Source: Bombus terrestris
Lineage: Eukaryota; Arthropoda; Insecta; Hymenoptera; Apidae
Direction: 5' to 3'
NCBI RefSeq assembly: GCF_910591885.1
Contig: NC_063276.1
Location: forward strand, 10,416,001 to 10,480,000
Length of the DNA: 64,000 bases
The translations under genes and the position numbers were made by a program. Shown piece by piece: positions 35,501 through 46,000 of this stretch. The notes below the pieces were generated by a model, which was given only the letters and a program-made list of their open reading frames with translations, did no database searches and was not told the origin of the DNA. Numbering within the stretch: position 1 is the first letter of the stretch; each line of letters begins with the position of its first letter.

Positions 35501-38500
35501 TGGTGATCACGGGTGACCACCGTGGCACCTTGGTAACAATTGATAGCGACATATTATAATAAAGCTTCGTTTATTTCAATAAGCTATTCGCATTCGTTAT
35601 TTCGTCGTAAGCAAAACGTCCAGAATATATTGTTGAAACGTGTAGAAGATATTAGTAAACAGTATTTGTTCATTCTATATATAATAGCAAGGTGGAGAGA
35701 CAAGCGTGACATTTTTATGATTTCGACGAAACATTCGGCTGAAATGGTAGAGGTCCGCAAAAAAAATTATGTTTGTAATAAACTAATGGTAGTAGTAGAT
35801 TACAACAGATGAAAATGTGCTATAGATTTATCTGATCAAATGATAACATATTCTACATCATATAGAAGAACTCTCAAGTGGTATATGAAATTAGCTTTAG
35901 AGTTATTGTTAAATACATCAATTTCAAATGCAATGATACTGTATAAACAAGCAACAAGAACAAAAATCAAGGTGTCAGCTTTTAGAATGGCACTCGCAAT
36001 GCATGTTACACAGTGCCATTCACCAGAGCCGTCAAATATACTTATTCGGCAAGTGTTGCGACACGAAATGCAGAAGAAAGAAGAGCAAGGGTAACTGACA
36101 CGAAAATTTTGCAAAGTGCTATAAAAAAAATTTTAAACAATTAGGATCAAAAATTGCTAAGAATCGGACCAAAAAGGTGACCATCTATTGTCCAGATTGT
36201 ATTGATGAGCCACATTTATATTTAAAGTGTTTTAACACAGTGCACTGTTAGATGCAAGATTTGTTCTCATTTTTTTTTTATTGATGTTTTAATAAAAATG
36301 TTTAATTGTTTAATGGGGCACTTTTCATTTCAAAGCATCTTCTATTTATCGGTTATATTCGATTTTCATTCAATTTTTACAATTGTAAGAAGTTCAAGCG
36401 CGTCAGTCATCAATGATCACTGTGGCGTCACAGGAGAAACCATGACCGGTCATATATGATCAACGTGGCAGTCAAAGTGTTAAGAATACATACCAGGTTT
36501 TTGTCGCATTTCCTATAATTTAACAAAAAAATGTCTCTGAAAGAAAAGTTAATTAGCTTCGACTTGGCTACAAGTTACAATAAAAAATGTTTTCCAAAAT
36601 TTCCTTTTCTAATAAAAAGTCAGTCATCTCGATTTTTGCAAATTGCACTATGTATTTGTGATTTGATAGAGTTGTAGCTAACACCAAGATGAATTCAACG
36701 ATGTACTGCGCTATGACCTTCACATGATCTTGACTTCAGAAACTTTAATTCAATGAATAGAAACGCTAATATAGAAAATTATTTTATTTAAGCCAATGTT
36801 TCTGAAGTCGAGGTCACGTGAAAGTCATAGTGTAGTAGATCGATGAATTCCACTTGGCGTCAGCTACAATCTTATCCATTTCCCAAATACACAGTGCTAT
36901 TTAAAAAAATCAGGTTAATCTTAACTTATTATTGAAAATGCAAATCATGGCTAATTAATTATTATGTCAAGTATCTTTTTCTTAGATTATTGGATATGTC
37001 ACAAAAATAGTTGATATTTTAAAACTGACTTTGTATATTAATCTCAAACAATAGAAGATTTTCTAATCTAAATAAGACATATATTTATGCGACTCAATTT
37101 TTACAATATCTTGCTCTCTCAAATTCCTAGATTAGTTATTCATATATTTTTTGCAATCTTTTAATTTCAGTTCATAATAATGAATCATTTTATTCATGTA
37201 AATTAATATCCAAACATACTCGAGCATAACACCACTCGCTATTTCCGATGCTAAGATTTGAATTATTTTTAAATTCTATGATTAATTATTAAGTAATTAT
37301 TACTTGATTTTTTCGATATATCAGTTTAGCTTGAAGTTGGTAAGAAATCGCCGAGTACTTCGTTCCATCGCAACTTGCTTTGGAGTAATCCTGGCTCAAC
37401 ACTTGTGTGGCGTCAACATGATGATTTTCTACGCCCTGATCCTCTTCGACACCAGCGGTTCCGGTGAACTAACCGGAAGCGAACAGACGTTGGTCATCGG
37501 TGCCGTTCAAATATTGGTATCTCTCTTGGCTGCGTTCCTCGTCGACGTACTTGGACGTCGAATTCTCCTCACCCTCTCCTCCCTTCTCATGGGATTGTTC
37601 CTTATATTGCTAGGTAAATACCATTCTCAAATGCATGATGTAGCGAAATCGGAAATATCCTTGATAGAACAGCATTTTGTAATGCATGCTACTCGAAATA
37701 TCATAATCTACTAGCACTACTTTATAATTGTAATTCCATTCATGATATTTCATTCAGAGGGATAATTTTTCGGGACTTTGATTCTTCTTTTGTTGTAATT
37801 AATTAATTTTTATTGTTATTTCACTTAGATAAATAATATTTTTTATTATCTTTATACATAAGATAAATTATTGAAGTAACTCGAAATTTACTACTTACGT
37901 TTAATTTAGTAAATACAATAAAATAATTGCCTAAATTCTCCTTAGATATCTTTCACCGTTCTTAAGATATTTTACAAAAAAAGGAAATTCTGAATTTCTT
38001 TCGAACTTTCGAGAAGTATCTGAAAAACGGTGAAAAATAGTTAAAGAGAGTTTAAACAGGAATTACATTGTTTTCTTCTATTTACTAAATTAAAAAAAAA
38101 GATTTTGAAACATCCATTATTTTCGAGTTAATCTCCCCCAACATCTGCTAACAAAATTTTTTCTTGCTATACATGCTGAAATACTTCTATCTACCCTCTT
38201 CTATCTGCTCTCTCTTCATACCTGTAAATAACTTCGTGAAGTTCATCTACATGAAAATTATTAATATTAAGTTTAATTATAACAGTAATAACAGTTCCAT
38301 TAATGAAATGAATAAATATTTTCATTTTCATTTTGTATATTTTTAGATACCAAAGAGTTACTTAGGTAGCAAACGACAAAAATAATAAAAATCATTGTTT
38401 GTAATTGTTACAATAATCATATTCCTCATAAAATTATTTGAATTTGAAACAAAAATATTCGCCACATCACGCACATTGCATTAAAGTCGGCGTTTCACAA

Positions 38501-41500
38501 ATATGTACTTCATTTTGGTATAACCTTCTGGCTTTTAAAGTAGCAGAACTGCCACTGCTGACTACCGTTGCTACCACAAGTTAAATAGAAACTATATGTA
38601 TATGAAATTAAATAGAAATTGTATATATAACATTCGCTGACACTAAAGTACTGAGTGTTACACATAGGTTGTTGAATTTATCTTCAAAATGGCTATCATT
38701 TGCAAATAAACAAAATGTAACATTCTATTTAAAAAAAAACTAAGTTGATCTTTTTTCTCATTAATTTTTTTCAACACAATAAAACTATTTTTATCATACA
38801 TTGCTGCTTGTCAAACTATGCAACTTTTGTAGAAAACATTTTTTCAAATGTTGTATTACAACGGAAATATTTCAGGTGATAAAGTTATGTGCCCTGTGTA
38901 TTTTTTATTTGTTTTTTCTTATTTCTGACTCGAGAGAGATTTAGAAAATATATCTATTTATTTGTCTGTAGTAAAGTGACATTGCCTTTGAAACATGATT
39001 TTGTCAAAAACGTAACCTCCAACACAATTTTGTCATTTTTGATATTCTAATTATTCTTACTATTCTTATTTCGAAACATAGAATTTCCGTAACTATACCT
39101 ATACCATGAATTATTGCACAGTATATACTTACCCCTTTTAGAGTAGAATATTCTACTTGATAATATAATTTGTTATATTTTTGATAAATAAAAGATAATT
39201 TATAAATTAATAATGTAGAATTTTCGACGTTATTTTACATATTAATTTTATTTTCATTGGATGCAATTACGCTTTATCAATACGATATTATATCGTAAAT
39301 AAATGTCGAACTGAAAGAATCATCTAAATTTATTGAATCAAATATGTCATTCTTTTCATTGAATAATTGAGAAATTTTCGATATATATCAAAACACGAAT
39401 GGAACTCTGAATAATATAAGGCCGAATGAATCATATTCACACTACGTTATTTTCACCGATCGATTCTATAATTATTACTTGTTCTAAATTAATTAGACCG
39501 ATGCGTGATTTAATTAGTAATAGTTGCCTTGAATAATCGATGCTTATTACGTACTTGTACAATTTCGTTTAAATCGTTTTAGCCTATTTGGTATAAATAT
39601 ACAACTGATAAATATTGTTCCGCGTGATTTTATTTATTCATAGCTGATGGAGTTTCTTAAGAAAAATTGACTCGTTCAATGGTCGCATCTATGATGCTGG
39701 CTGGCTTCGGTCCAGCTTAAAATACGATCTCTTCTGCAATACTTCCGGAGCAAGCTACACAACGCGTATTAAGAAATTAAAATAGACCGTGTATCGATTG
39801 TTGGTTCAATCGTTCATAGAAAATTAAAAAAAAAAAAAACGTATTTCAACTCTGACATTGAACAACAACCGTATTCTGTGTTGCTTTTGTATCCATTATA
39901 TAATATATTTATTATACGTTTTCATTCTTTTGTGTTATGCTCTTATTTTGTGTATGCTATAAAATTTGTTCAGAATATTTAAAATGATGAATATAATTCT
40001 TAACAGGAATGGTATTTAAAGTGATGGTTCAAGATTGTACTCTTTTGTAATTAAATATCGGAAACAATAGAATCTTTTGCTTAAACACAATTACAGATTT
40101 AGAAAACAAAATATTACATTATTTTCGAAAATTTTAAATATTTGTATTAATTTTTTAAGATTAATTGACCATTCTTTACACACAATTCAAGTATACAAAG
40201 TATATGATCAAACACCTACATGTTGATGAAGACATCCATTTAAAAAAAATATTCTTTGGATAATCATATATTGTATGCTTTACCCTCGCCGCAACTCATT
40301 AACGTGTTAAAGAACTTACAACAATTTAAAACCGGGGTAAAAATATTCATTCTTTCCAAAAAGGAATATCTTTTATTCGACGTTGTCTACATTCAATTCA
40401 ATCGTTATACATCACCATATTTCCGAATTCCGTAATCTACGCGTACAGAATAAGGTCAGACGGTAGTACAACCGAGTAGGTGGATGAATTTACGTAAAAA
40501 AATAAGTCAACAATATTACGTTGATTATTTACTTCTGTTCAGTCCAAATTAGCCCAATTTAAGTTTATTCATTAGATCTTCAAACTCTATTTTCTTGAAG
40601 ACGAAACAATATATGAAAAAATTGTATTCTATATTTTCGAGTATTTTTGACTTCTTTTTTCACGTAGAGTCGCCCAGTTGTACCAAATGTCTGGCATCAT
40701 CCTGCATATTTCAATAGATAATAAATATATCCAACAATCAGTATAAGGAAAAGTGTTGTTATTTTATGTTTTAGAGGTAGGATCGCGTTAGTTATTATTA
40801 TGTTATATAGATAATAAATCCACACTTCTCGGAGCAGAAAAACCTTTATTGCACACACTTAGAAGGGTCACAAACGAATGAAAGAAAAAAGGCAAGAGAG
40901 GTCCTAAAACTATCGATCAGGTCTATCGACCGTGTCTAGGAACAACTTCTAGTTACTCCTTTTGTAACTAGCCGTCAGCATATAGATGGCGAGCGAGAAC
41001 TCACGTTGTTATTTTCAACAAAAAGCCCATTAATTTTATAAAAATAAAAAATGAGATATTGGTTTTAAATATTATTTGCACTTAATTGGGGACTTATAAA
41101 CGTTCGATAAACAACAATCAACAGTTTAGATCCACGTAGGAGGAAACCCATTGATTGTTTAAAGAAATAGTTGTAATACACGTATATAAGTTTAGAATAT
41201 GTTCACAGTATAGCAAATCATGAAGCAGTTAAATGATACTTCTTCTCAATTCAACTTGTCAACACGATTCAACAAAAAACAATCAACGAGCTAGATTTTA
41301 GTATTTAAAACACGTATTGGTATTATATATATTTTTTAAATCCATAATGTGCCATACAGAATATGACAGGATATGTGTTATAATCGGAGAAGGATTATTG
41401 TACATTCAAAAGTAAATAAAAAATGTAGAACAAACTCTCTTTGGTTGATGCTTTATTTTCGAAAAAATCGAGCTTGGCCACGCTTAATAGAAATTAGTAT

Positions 41501-42616
41501 TTGAAGAATTTTCGAGCTCGATTTTCTTGAAAATGAGACTTAAATACTAAAATTTTATTCTATGTCTTCGATTTATTTTTGCATATAGAGTAACCTCCTT
41601 CCGATTGTATAATTGCGTTCAATCAAATCCGACAACGTTCATACGTATTTGACAAGTTTTCCAGTTTGAAATCTTAAAACGAATGAACCATTTTTATTTC
41701 AAATTTTCCACTTACTTTTACATCTAAAATAATCTCTTGGTTAATTACATCACGCGCTCTGCCACACTATGCATACTATAATGGCGGACAAAAGAAAGTT
41801 TATAAAACAGGAAGTATAAATAAACACCATGATTTTACAACATGAATTTATATTTAATATGGTTAATGAATAAATATAGTACATACCTACTGTAAAATGG
41901 ATGACTGTTCCCAATATGGTAACAAATTTATAGTACAAAAATTACTAAAATTTATACTGTGTCAATTTCAAAGTTTTCTTTGTCCGCCACTATATATGGC
42001 AATTATATGATCCGCTAAAGAAATGGTTCAGTGGAAAATAAGAGTATTTGTATATAAATTGCTTTTTGTATATATACAGTTGTATTATATAAAGCGATCA
42101 AATGTATTTAATTTAGCTCAGCCTGATTGAACGAACCGTAACAAACAATCTACAATCAACATTAAATTACCAATCGATATCTCGTTACTTTTTACATCCT
42201 TTCTTCTGTCTATTCCAGGTTGGTTCTTTAGCCTACGCGACGCTGACCCCGAAAATGACGACATTTACTTCTGGATGTCGCCCACATGGATCACTCTGAT
42301 CTTTGCCTCGTTCAATCTAGGTCTTGGACCAATTTCCTGGTCTCTGTTAGGCGACACGCTTCCGGAACAACTGAAGACACCAGTGGTCTCCGTTGCAGTT
42401 GCTTTCGGATGGTTAATCTCGCTGATGGCCACACTGACTTTCGACGAAATGATCATTTCCCTAGGTGGTACGAAAGTCATGTGGCTTTCTGCCGCCATAT
42501 GCTGGTTAACAGGCCTATTCTGTGCCATCGTGGCTAAAGACAACACTGGCAAAAGTCTAATAGAAATCCAAGAAAACTTTCGTATCGAGTCTAACAGAGA
42601 ACTAGCGAGAACCTGA
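26519..42616 (+). CDS. Tret1-like: Facilitated trehalose/sugar transporter, Tret1-like (six coding exons)
   Basis: Joined exons 26519-26591, 28248-28501, 31526-31728, 34245-34443, 37325-37613 and 42219-42616 give 471 residues. All introns are GT-AG with compatible phases (1, 0, 2, 0, 1), and the length suits the family. The protein is a 12-helix sugar porter of the SLC2/MFS superfamily. It shows a GRVSR-type loop 2-3 motif, AEIASKETRGRL between helices 4 and 5, PESPLYYLSRN after helix 6, QHLCGVN in helix 7, DVLGRR in loop 8-9 and GLGPISW in helix 10. Such proteins move trehalose or glucose down a gradient across the plasma membrane. Tret1-like genes are numerous in insects, so the substrate is inferred from family resemblance only. 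No stop or frameshift interrupts it, so it appears functional. Its introns are loaded with mobile elements. Confidence 0.88.
26592..28247 (+). other. Intron 1 of the Tret1-like gene
   Basis: GTGAGC donor and TTTCAG acceptor. The interior is AT-rich, with a purine-rich tract (GGGAAGAAAGGAAAG) shortly before the acceptor at about 28148-28200. I see no gene or recognisable mobile element within it. Confidence 0.75.
28248..28501 (+). CDS. Tret1-like: Tret1-like exon 2 (residues 25-109, helices 1-3)
   Basis: The acceptor AATTTCAG and donor AAG|GTTAGT bracket a frame starting ASLGGFALGISLGWNSKA. It covers helix 1, the GGILNGGICIG helix 2 region, the loop 2-3 motif AGRVSRTKIMF and helix 3. The phase is 1 in, 0 out. 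The GGxxxG-like and GR motifs are the diagnostic N-terminal signatures of MFS sugar porters. Confidence 0.9.
29120..29171. repeat. Short tandem array, about four 13-bp units
   Basis: AGAGATCAAAGAT is repeated with single-base changes (AGAGATC, AAAGATC, AGAAATC). It lies inside intron 2 of the transporter. Confidence 0.85.
29584..29795. repeat. Hairpin-forming dispersed repeat (copy in intron 2)
   Basis: The left arm (GCAGATTATTTTACAAATCG ... AAAAATCGATTTTG) pairs with the reverse complement of AATTTTATTCTATGTTTTTG ... AAAATAACCTCTTGCTG. A related hairpin lies at 41374-41615, with possible single arms near 24600 and 40580. The arms resemble those of the 22634-23454 fold-back element in layout (TATTTTCACATG..., AACCTCC), suggesting a common Tc/mariner-type origin. 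Confidence 0.5.
30423..30971 (+). mobile_element. LTR-like element within intron 2 (probable solo LTR)
   Basis: It begins TGTAGTATCG and ends CGATACTACA, so the ends are both TG...CA and a 10-bp inverted repeat. The first ~250 bp match the minus-strand LTR at 18874-19282 (shared GGCCTAAGATATCGGCCGAAC). A repetitive GAGTTG/GAGAG tract follows (30675-30800), then AATAAATAGTATTAGG as a possible polyadenylation region. The flanks TTAC and TTAT are only an imperfect 4-bp duplication. A second CGATACTACA at 30989-30998 leaves the right edge slightly uncertain. No internal genes. Confidence 0.6.
31526..31728 (+). CDS. Tret1-like: Tret1-like exon 3 (residues 110-176, helices 4-5)
   Basis: The acceptor TTTCTAG and donor GGAG|GTATAC bracket 67 codons plus two bases, phase 0 in, 2 out. 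The frame reads VVLFLIGRFICGICGG, then PIYVAEIASKETRGRL, the loop 4-5 signature with its conserved Glu and Arg. It ends VETVW at the start of helix 6. This motif is the strongest single identifier of the SLC2/Tret family here. Confidence 0.9.
31729..34244 (+). other. Intron 3 of the Tret1-like gene
   Basis: AT-rich, 2.5 kb. The segment at about 33760-34030 resembles 54805-55055 in the same orientation (shared CACATAATAAGTGTTA and ATAGTCG.ATCTTAT.ACAGT), so a dispersed repeat is present. No coding sequence is seen. Confidence 0.7.
34245..34443 (+). CDS. Tret1-like: Tret1-like exon 4 (residues 177-243, helix 6 and central loop)
   Basis: The acceptor CGTAAAG restores the split Arg codon (phase 2). 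The frame reads YSAICGLACLSIAP, then LPESPLYYLSRN, the loop 6-7 signature equivalent to PESPRWL. A charged cytoplasmic loop follows (NAEKSLRWYRG ... ETKRLILATSSKK). The donor AAG|GTACAA ends it in phase 0. Confidence 0.9.
35359..36479 (+). mobile_element. piggyBac-like element, internally deleted, in intron 4
   Basis: The termini CACTTTGACTGCCACG and CGTGGCAGTCAAAGTG are 16-bp inverted repeats. TTAA, the obligate piggyBac target, follows the right end (36480-36483). The left flank is CAGT instead of TTAA, so that side has mutated or been rearranged. Subterminal segments (GATCACGGGTGACCACCGTGGC; ATGATCACTGTGGCGTCAC) are also partly inverted. At 1.1 kb it is about half a normal autonomous element, and only the transposase C-terminal part remains. 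Confidence 0.85.
35540..36251 (+). pseudogene. piggyBac transposase, C-terminal half, broken
   Basis: Recognisable blocks in order are ARWRDKRDIFMISTKH (the KWxDKRxVxxxST.H block), DYNR followed by an in-frame TGA (35810-35812), then KCAIDLSDQM (the catalytic-domain DLSDQM motif), LKWYMKLALELLLNT, and a cysteine-rich tail YCPDCIDEPHLYLKCF. The first blocks share one frame apart from the single stop. Frameshifts separate the cysteine-rich tail. The N-terminal domain is missing. A functional protein would cut and reinsert the element at TTAA sites. Confidence 0.85.
36628..36915. repeat. Palindromic MITE-like repeat in intron 4
   Basis: The left arm 36628-36744 and right arm 36799-36915 are imperfect reverse complements of about 110 bp. 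Paired blocks include GTATTTGTGATTTGATAGA with the complement of TCTTATCCATTTCCCAAATAC, and TGACTTCAGAAAC with the complement of GTTTCTGAAGTCGA. The centre is about 54 bp. No coding capacity. It lies about 150 bp beyond the piggyBac relic, without a clear relation to it. Confidence 0.7.
37325..37613 (+). CDS. Tret1-like: Tret1-like exon 5 (residues 244-339, helices 7-9)
   Basis: The acceptor ATATCAG opens phase 0 at FSLKLVRNRRVLRS. Helix 7 contains LAQHLCGVNMMIFYA, corresponding to the QxxxGxN sugar-contacting motif of SLC2 proteins. The helix 8/loop 8-9 region has VDVLGRRILLTL. The donor GCTAG|GTAAAT ends in phase 1. The GC content is clearly above that of the flanking introns. Confidence 0.9.
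40754..41020 (-). mobile_element. Copia-like solo LTR (copy 2) with 5-bp target duplication
   Basis: 267 bp, beginning TGTTGTTATTTTATG and ending ATTTTCAACA. It is flanked by AAAAG on both sides (40749-40753, 41021-41025). Homologous to 19585-19842 through TAGGATC, CTTTATTGCACAC and CTTCTAGTTACT...TTTTGTAACTAG. The different perfect duplication shows an independent insertion. Orientation is assigned from an AATAAA-type signal on the minus strand. Confidence 0.85.
41374..41615. repeat. Hairpin-forming dispersed repeat (copy in intron 5)
   Basis: The arm 41374-41475 (AATCGGAGAAGGATTATTGT ... TTCGAAAAAATCGAGC) pairs with 41515-41615 (GCTCGATTTTCTTGAAAATG ... AGTAACCTCCTTCCGATTGT). Same family as 29584-29795. 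Confidence 0.7.
41778..41993. mobile_element. Tc1-like MITE, ~216 bp
   Basis: The left end TATAATGGCGGACAAAAGAAAG and the reverse complement of the right end (TATAGTGGCGGACAAAGAAAAC) are near-identical inverted repeats bounded by TA. The interior is AT-rich without coding potential; the 62-codon minus-strand frame across it is a chance frame. Confidence 0.75.
42219..42616 (+). CDS. Tret1-like: Tret1-like exon 6 (residues 340-471, helices 10-12 and stop)
   Basis: The acceptor CTATTCCAG completes a Gly codon, then reads WFFSLRDADPENDDIYFWM, an extracellular loop rich in Asp/Glu. Helix 10 contains FNLGLGPISWSLLGDTLPEQ, matching the GPIPW...E.LP signature. FGWLISLMATLTF and WLSAAICWLTGLFCAIVA are the last helices. 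A short hydrophilic C-terminus ends ELART and TGA at 42614-42616. Confidence 0.92.
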
Positions 42617-42770
42617 CAGTTGTTCTCTAATTTTTATTACAATTAGGATTTCTTTCAGTGGTATTTCGTATTTTGAATCTTGAACAAGATGATAACCCGC
42701 CTTTTTTGTACTTTATTCAGATTCGGTCAAGAAATTACGCGTTTTTAACTATCTTTAAAGACATTTTGTA

Positions 42771-43038
42771 ATTAAAGCAAATAGAGATGGATTGCGGATT
42801 TTTTATCCAGTTTTACAGTTTTAGGAACACAATTGAAGAAACGGAACTCAATAGATTTATTTCACCCATTAGATATTATTATGAGTACTATACTTCGGAT
42901 ATTTTTATACATATTTATATATTATATGTATTACTGCATCTTCGGATTTCCTATAAATGCATAAACATTCGTAGTCTGGTGATTGCTTTATAAAAAAATA
43001 TGTATAATGGACACATAATAATTATTGGTTCAAATAAA
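42771..43038 (+). promoter_or_regulatory. Candidate polyadenylation signals of the Tret1-like gene
   Basis: ATTAAA at 42771 and AATAAA at 43033 follow the stop codon by about 155 and 415 bp. Either could end the transcript. The genome is so AT-rich that such hexamers are common, so only 3' transcript ends would decide. Confidence 0.25.
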
Positions 43039-46000
43039 CCGCGAAGACGTTACTGTTTAATTTGACACTCTCGGATTATTTTTTCATGCCTTTTACACTT
43101 CCAATTTACTTACTCGTGGCCAACGATAATTTAATTTTTTTATTTCGTAAAAATTGCTAAAAATATATAATTCTACCATTTTTATACCTTTTATAAGCGC
43201 TTGAAGCAATTTCAATGTATAATATTAATTAACATAATATTTCTCTATTTTCTATGATCCAAATTACCCAATTTTTTCTTCATTTTTGCTTCCTTTCGTT
43301 GTAACAGTATCTATATAATTTTAATAAAAAAATATATCTATCTCTTTCTATTCCTTTTTTTCACTAAATTTTACTGAACTTTCATCCAGAAAGACATATA
43401 ATTAATGGCGACCTAAATTACTTATCTGCCTCCTTTGGCACAAAAAGATATATTAACTCAATCTTACCTTTACGAAACTTTCGGCAATAAATTCGGTAAA
43501 GTGTTAAAAGCATTTGCACATAAACTAGCAAGAAATAGCAGAAATACTGTGGAAGTGTTGATAATACGCATGACGTAAACAATTCCCGTCATTTTTATTG
43601 TATTTTCTCTAGTTTCTACACTTCAAGCCGTAAAACGTTTCAAACTGAGGGAACTACATACCGTTACTTTGAACGCTGCTGAATCGTAAAACTTGCAAGC
43701 AATTATTTGATTGTTTGCTTGTAATTGTAACTTGCCATTGTTGGATTTCTTCATAGAATTTATTCAAATTATACGGTTCGGTTCAACGTAAACTCGTTCA
43801 GTTTTTTCTTTAATTAATTGCGACGCCAATACTACGAAATAATGATAATAACAGAAAGTACCGATAATGTAAATTGTAATACGAGAAAATAAACGAAAAT
43901 GACTTTCTATTCGATACAATAATTTTATCGAAAACTGGTAAATTAAACAATTCGTAAAAAATATTTCTGACAAATTCTCGAATTTCTTGTCCAACATTAA
44001 CATATTGTAATGGATAATAAACTCAACTTTCATTTTCATCTTTCAGTTTCGTTCTTTTGTTCAGCGCATTATTTAGAATTGTAAAAAGATTGATTTTGTT
44101 ATTATATAATAATTGATTGATATAAATGAAAATAGAATTTCATCTTGAGAGATAATCAAATTTTTTGTTATTATATAAGGCTCTCAAGAGCCAAACTGAT
44201 CAACTTAACCTTTTGTTAAGTTTCTTAATTTCATTATACAAATACACCATTAATGTTTAATTTTCAAGAAACAAATAACTTATTTTCATAAATTTACACT
44301 GTGAAAAAGGTTAACACAAATAATAATAAATGACAAGGTAAATTTAAAAAATAGTGTTTGTCACATCATTATTTTTCTGTACTTTCCAACTTATAAAGTT
44401 GATCAATGTGGCTCGAACGCTTCATAGGACAGAAAAATAGGTATCTACAAAAATGTTGATCCTTACATCGTACACCTTATATATTTTCCATTAGTATTAG
44501 TATTGTATACGCATTCTATGTATTGTTGTGCTTTTACATTTTTTGTAAATACATAACAACCCACAGTCTAACAACAATCAGGCAGTACATATATTTCAAC
44601 TAATAGTAGATTCAACTACGTATTCAACGGTTAGTTTCGAATTGTGATATTCTCGATTCCTGGTCTCGAGTTTGTCAGTCGTACGGTCTCAATAGGTTAA
44701 CGAGAACACTTATCGGGCTCTGTATCGAATGGAATGGCTTGCGTTTGTTGGCCGTCGTCCAAAAAGACGCCAAAGAAGATTCGCGGACGTATTTTGTTTC
44801 GGATCTGATATATTGCAAACAGATGCAACGAATCCTCGTGCAACCTTTTGACAAAAATAACACAGCGAAGGCGATCGTTCGAGTCGCTGAACGATTTCAT
44901 TAAGCGCCCCTTTTATATTTACCCCCGACGCCTGTAATTGACGATATGAGACGCGAGTTTTACGTCGAAATCTATATGTTCCGTCAGTCTCTTCGAAATG
45001 TATAAGCGAGTAAAAGGAACTGAGAATGAAACTATTTTTGTAAAAAGGAAATATGAATTGGAAAATGTTTCGTTCGAAATAATGGCTGGTGACTTTAATC
45101 GTACAATTAATAGATTAATTTTTGTTATTATTATTTATAAAAAGTATAGTATTACTTACGATATAGTATAGCTTATAAAGATTGAATTTATAATACAAAT
45201 TGCAAGTACCAGAAACTGTAATTAATTTGAACTCTATATAATTTGAAAATTGAATTTACTGATCTATAAGTTGCGGGATAAGTATAAATTTGCTGACAAC
45301 GACATTGAATGCAATAGATGACTTTATTCAAACCATAAATATATTTATACTCATAGAATGGTACGAATGGCAAATAAATGTTGATATGCAATGGCACATA
45401 GAACTTTGACTGCAACATGACTCCAAATTTTTACGTCCCATTCCTTTTATGTTTTCTTTCAATAGCCTTCTATTTTTCTCATATATACGCCTTTTCTATC
45501 CTTCTTATTTTCTATTCACCTTTTCCAATACAAGCAAAATATTAAATTTTTCAAAATCTAAAGAAATGAATGCTTTATTATTGTTTTAAAACTTAGGTGT
45601 TATTTTAAATAAAGTGAAATTTAATTATATTTTGAAGCATTATTACGTGAATTTTTATTATGCCATTACTATTTAATCCTTTCAAGGTCGATTCTTTTAA
45701 CTCTCTGAGAAAAATGATTTCTTGTGTGATATTCATAATAGAAACAAATTTTTCGAATGGCTTCGTGAGAGAGACGTAATGTATTATATTTTAAAATGAG
45801 TTTTATCGGACACAGTTTACATTTCCCCTTTAGTTAATTAGTAGCATATACAAATACAATTGCGTATACACAATATCGATTTCGAGGGTAAAAAGGTTAA
45901 CTCTTACGATTGTTTTTCAGCTTATTGTACTTATAAGCATTTAATGAATCATTCTAATACAGTTGTATTTCTGAAATATATTCAAATTTTCTTTCATTAA

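Larger units (their letters stand above)
34444..37324 (+). other. Intron 4 of the Tret1-like gene
   Basis: This intron contains a piggyBac relic (35359-36479) and a palindromic repeat (36628-36915). A stretch at about 34790-34930 resembles 30100-30240 in intron 2 (CAATTTATTTATTTTCA...). The remaining sequence is AT-rich with nothing recognisable. Confidence 0.7.
37614..42218 (+). other. Intron 5 of the Tret1-like gene
   Basis: The longest intron (4.6 kb). It holds a copia-like solo LTR (40754-41020), a hairpin repeat (41374-41615), a Tc1-like MITE (41778-41993) and, near 40550-40700, what looks like one arm of the hairpin family. The part from 37740 to 40480 is AT-rich with no identifiable feature. 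Confidence 0.7.
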
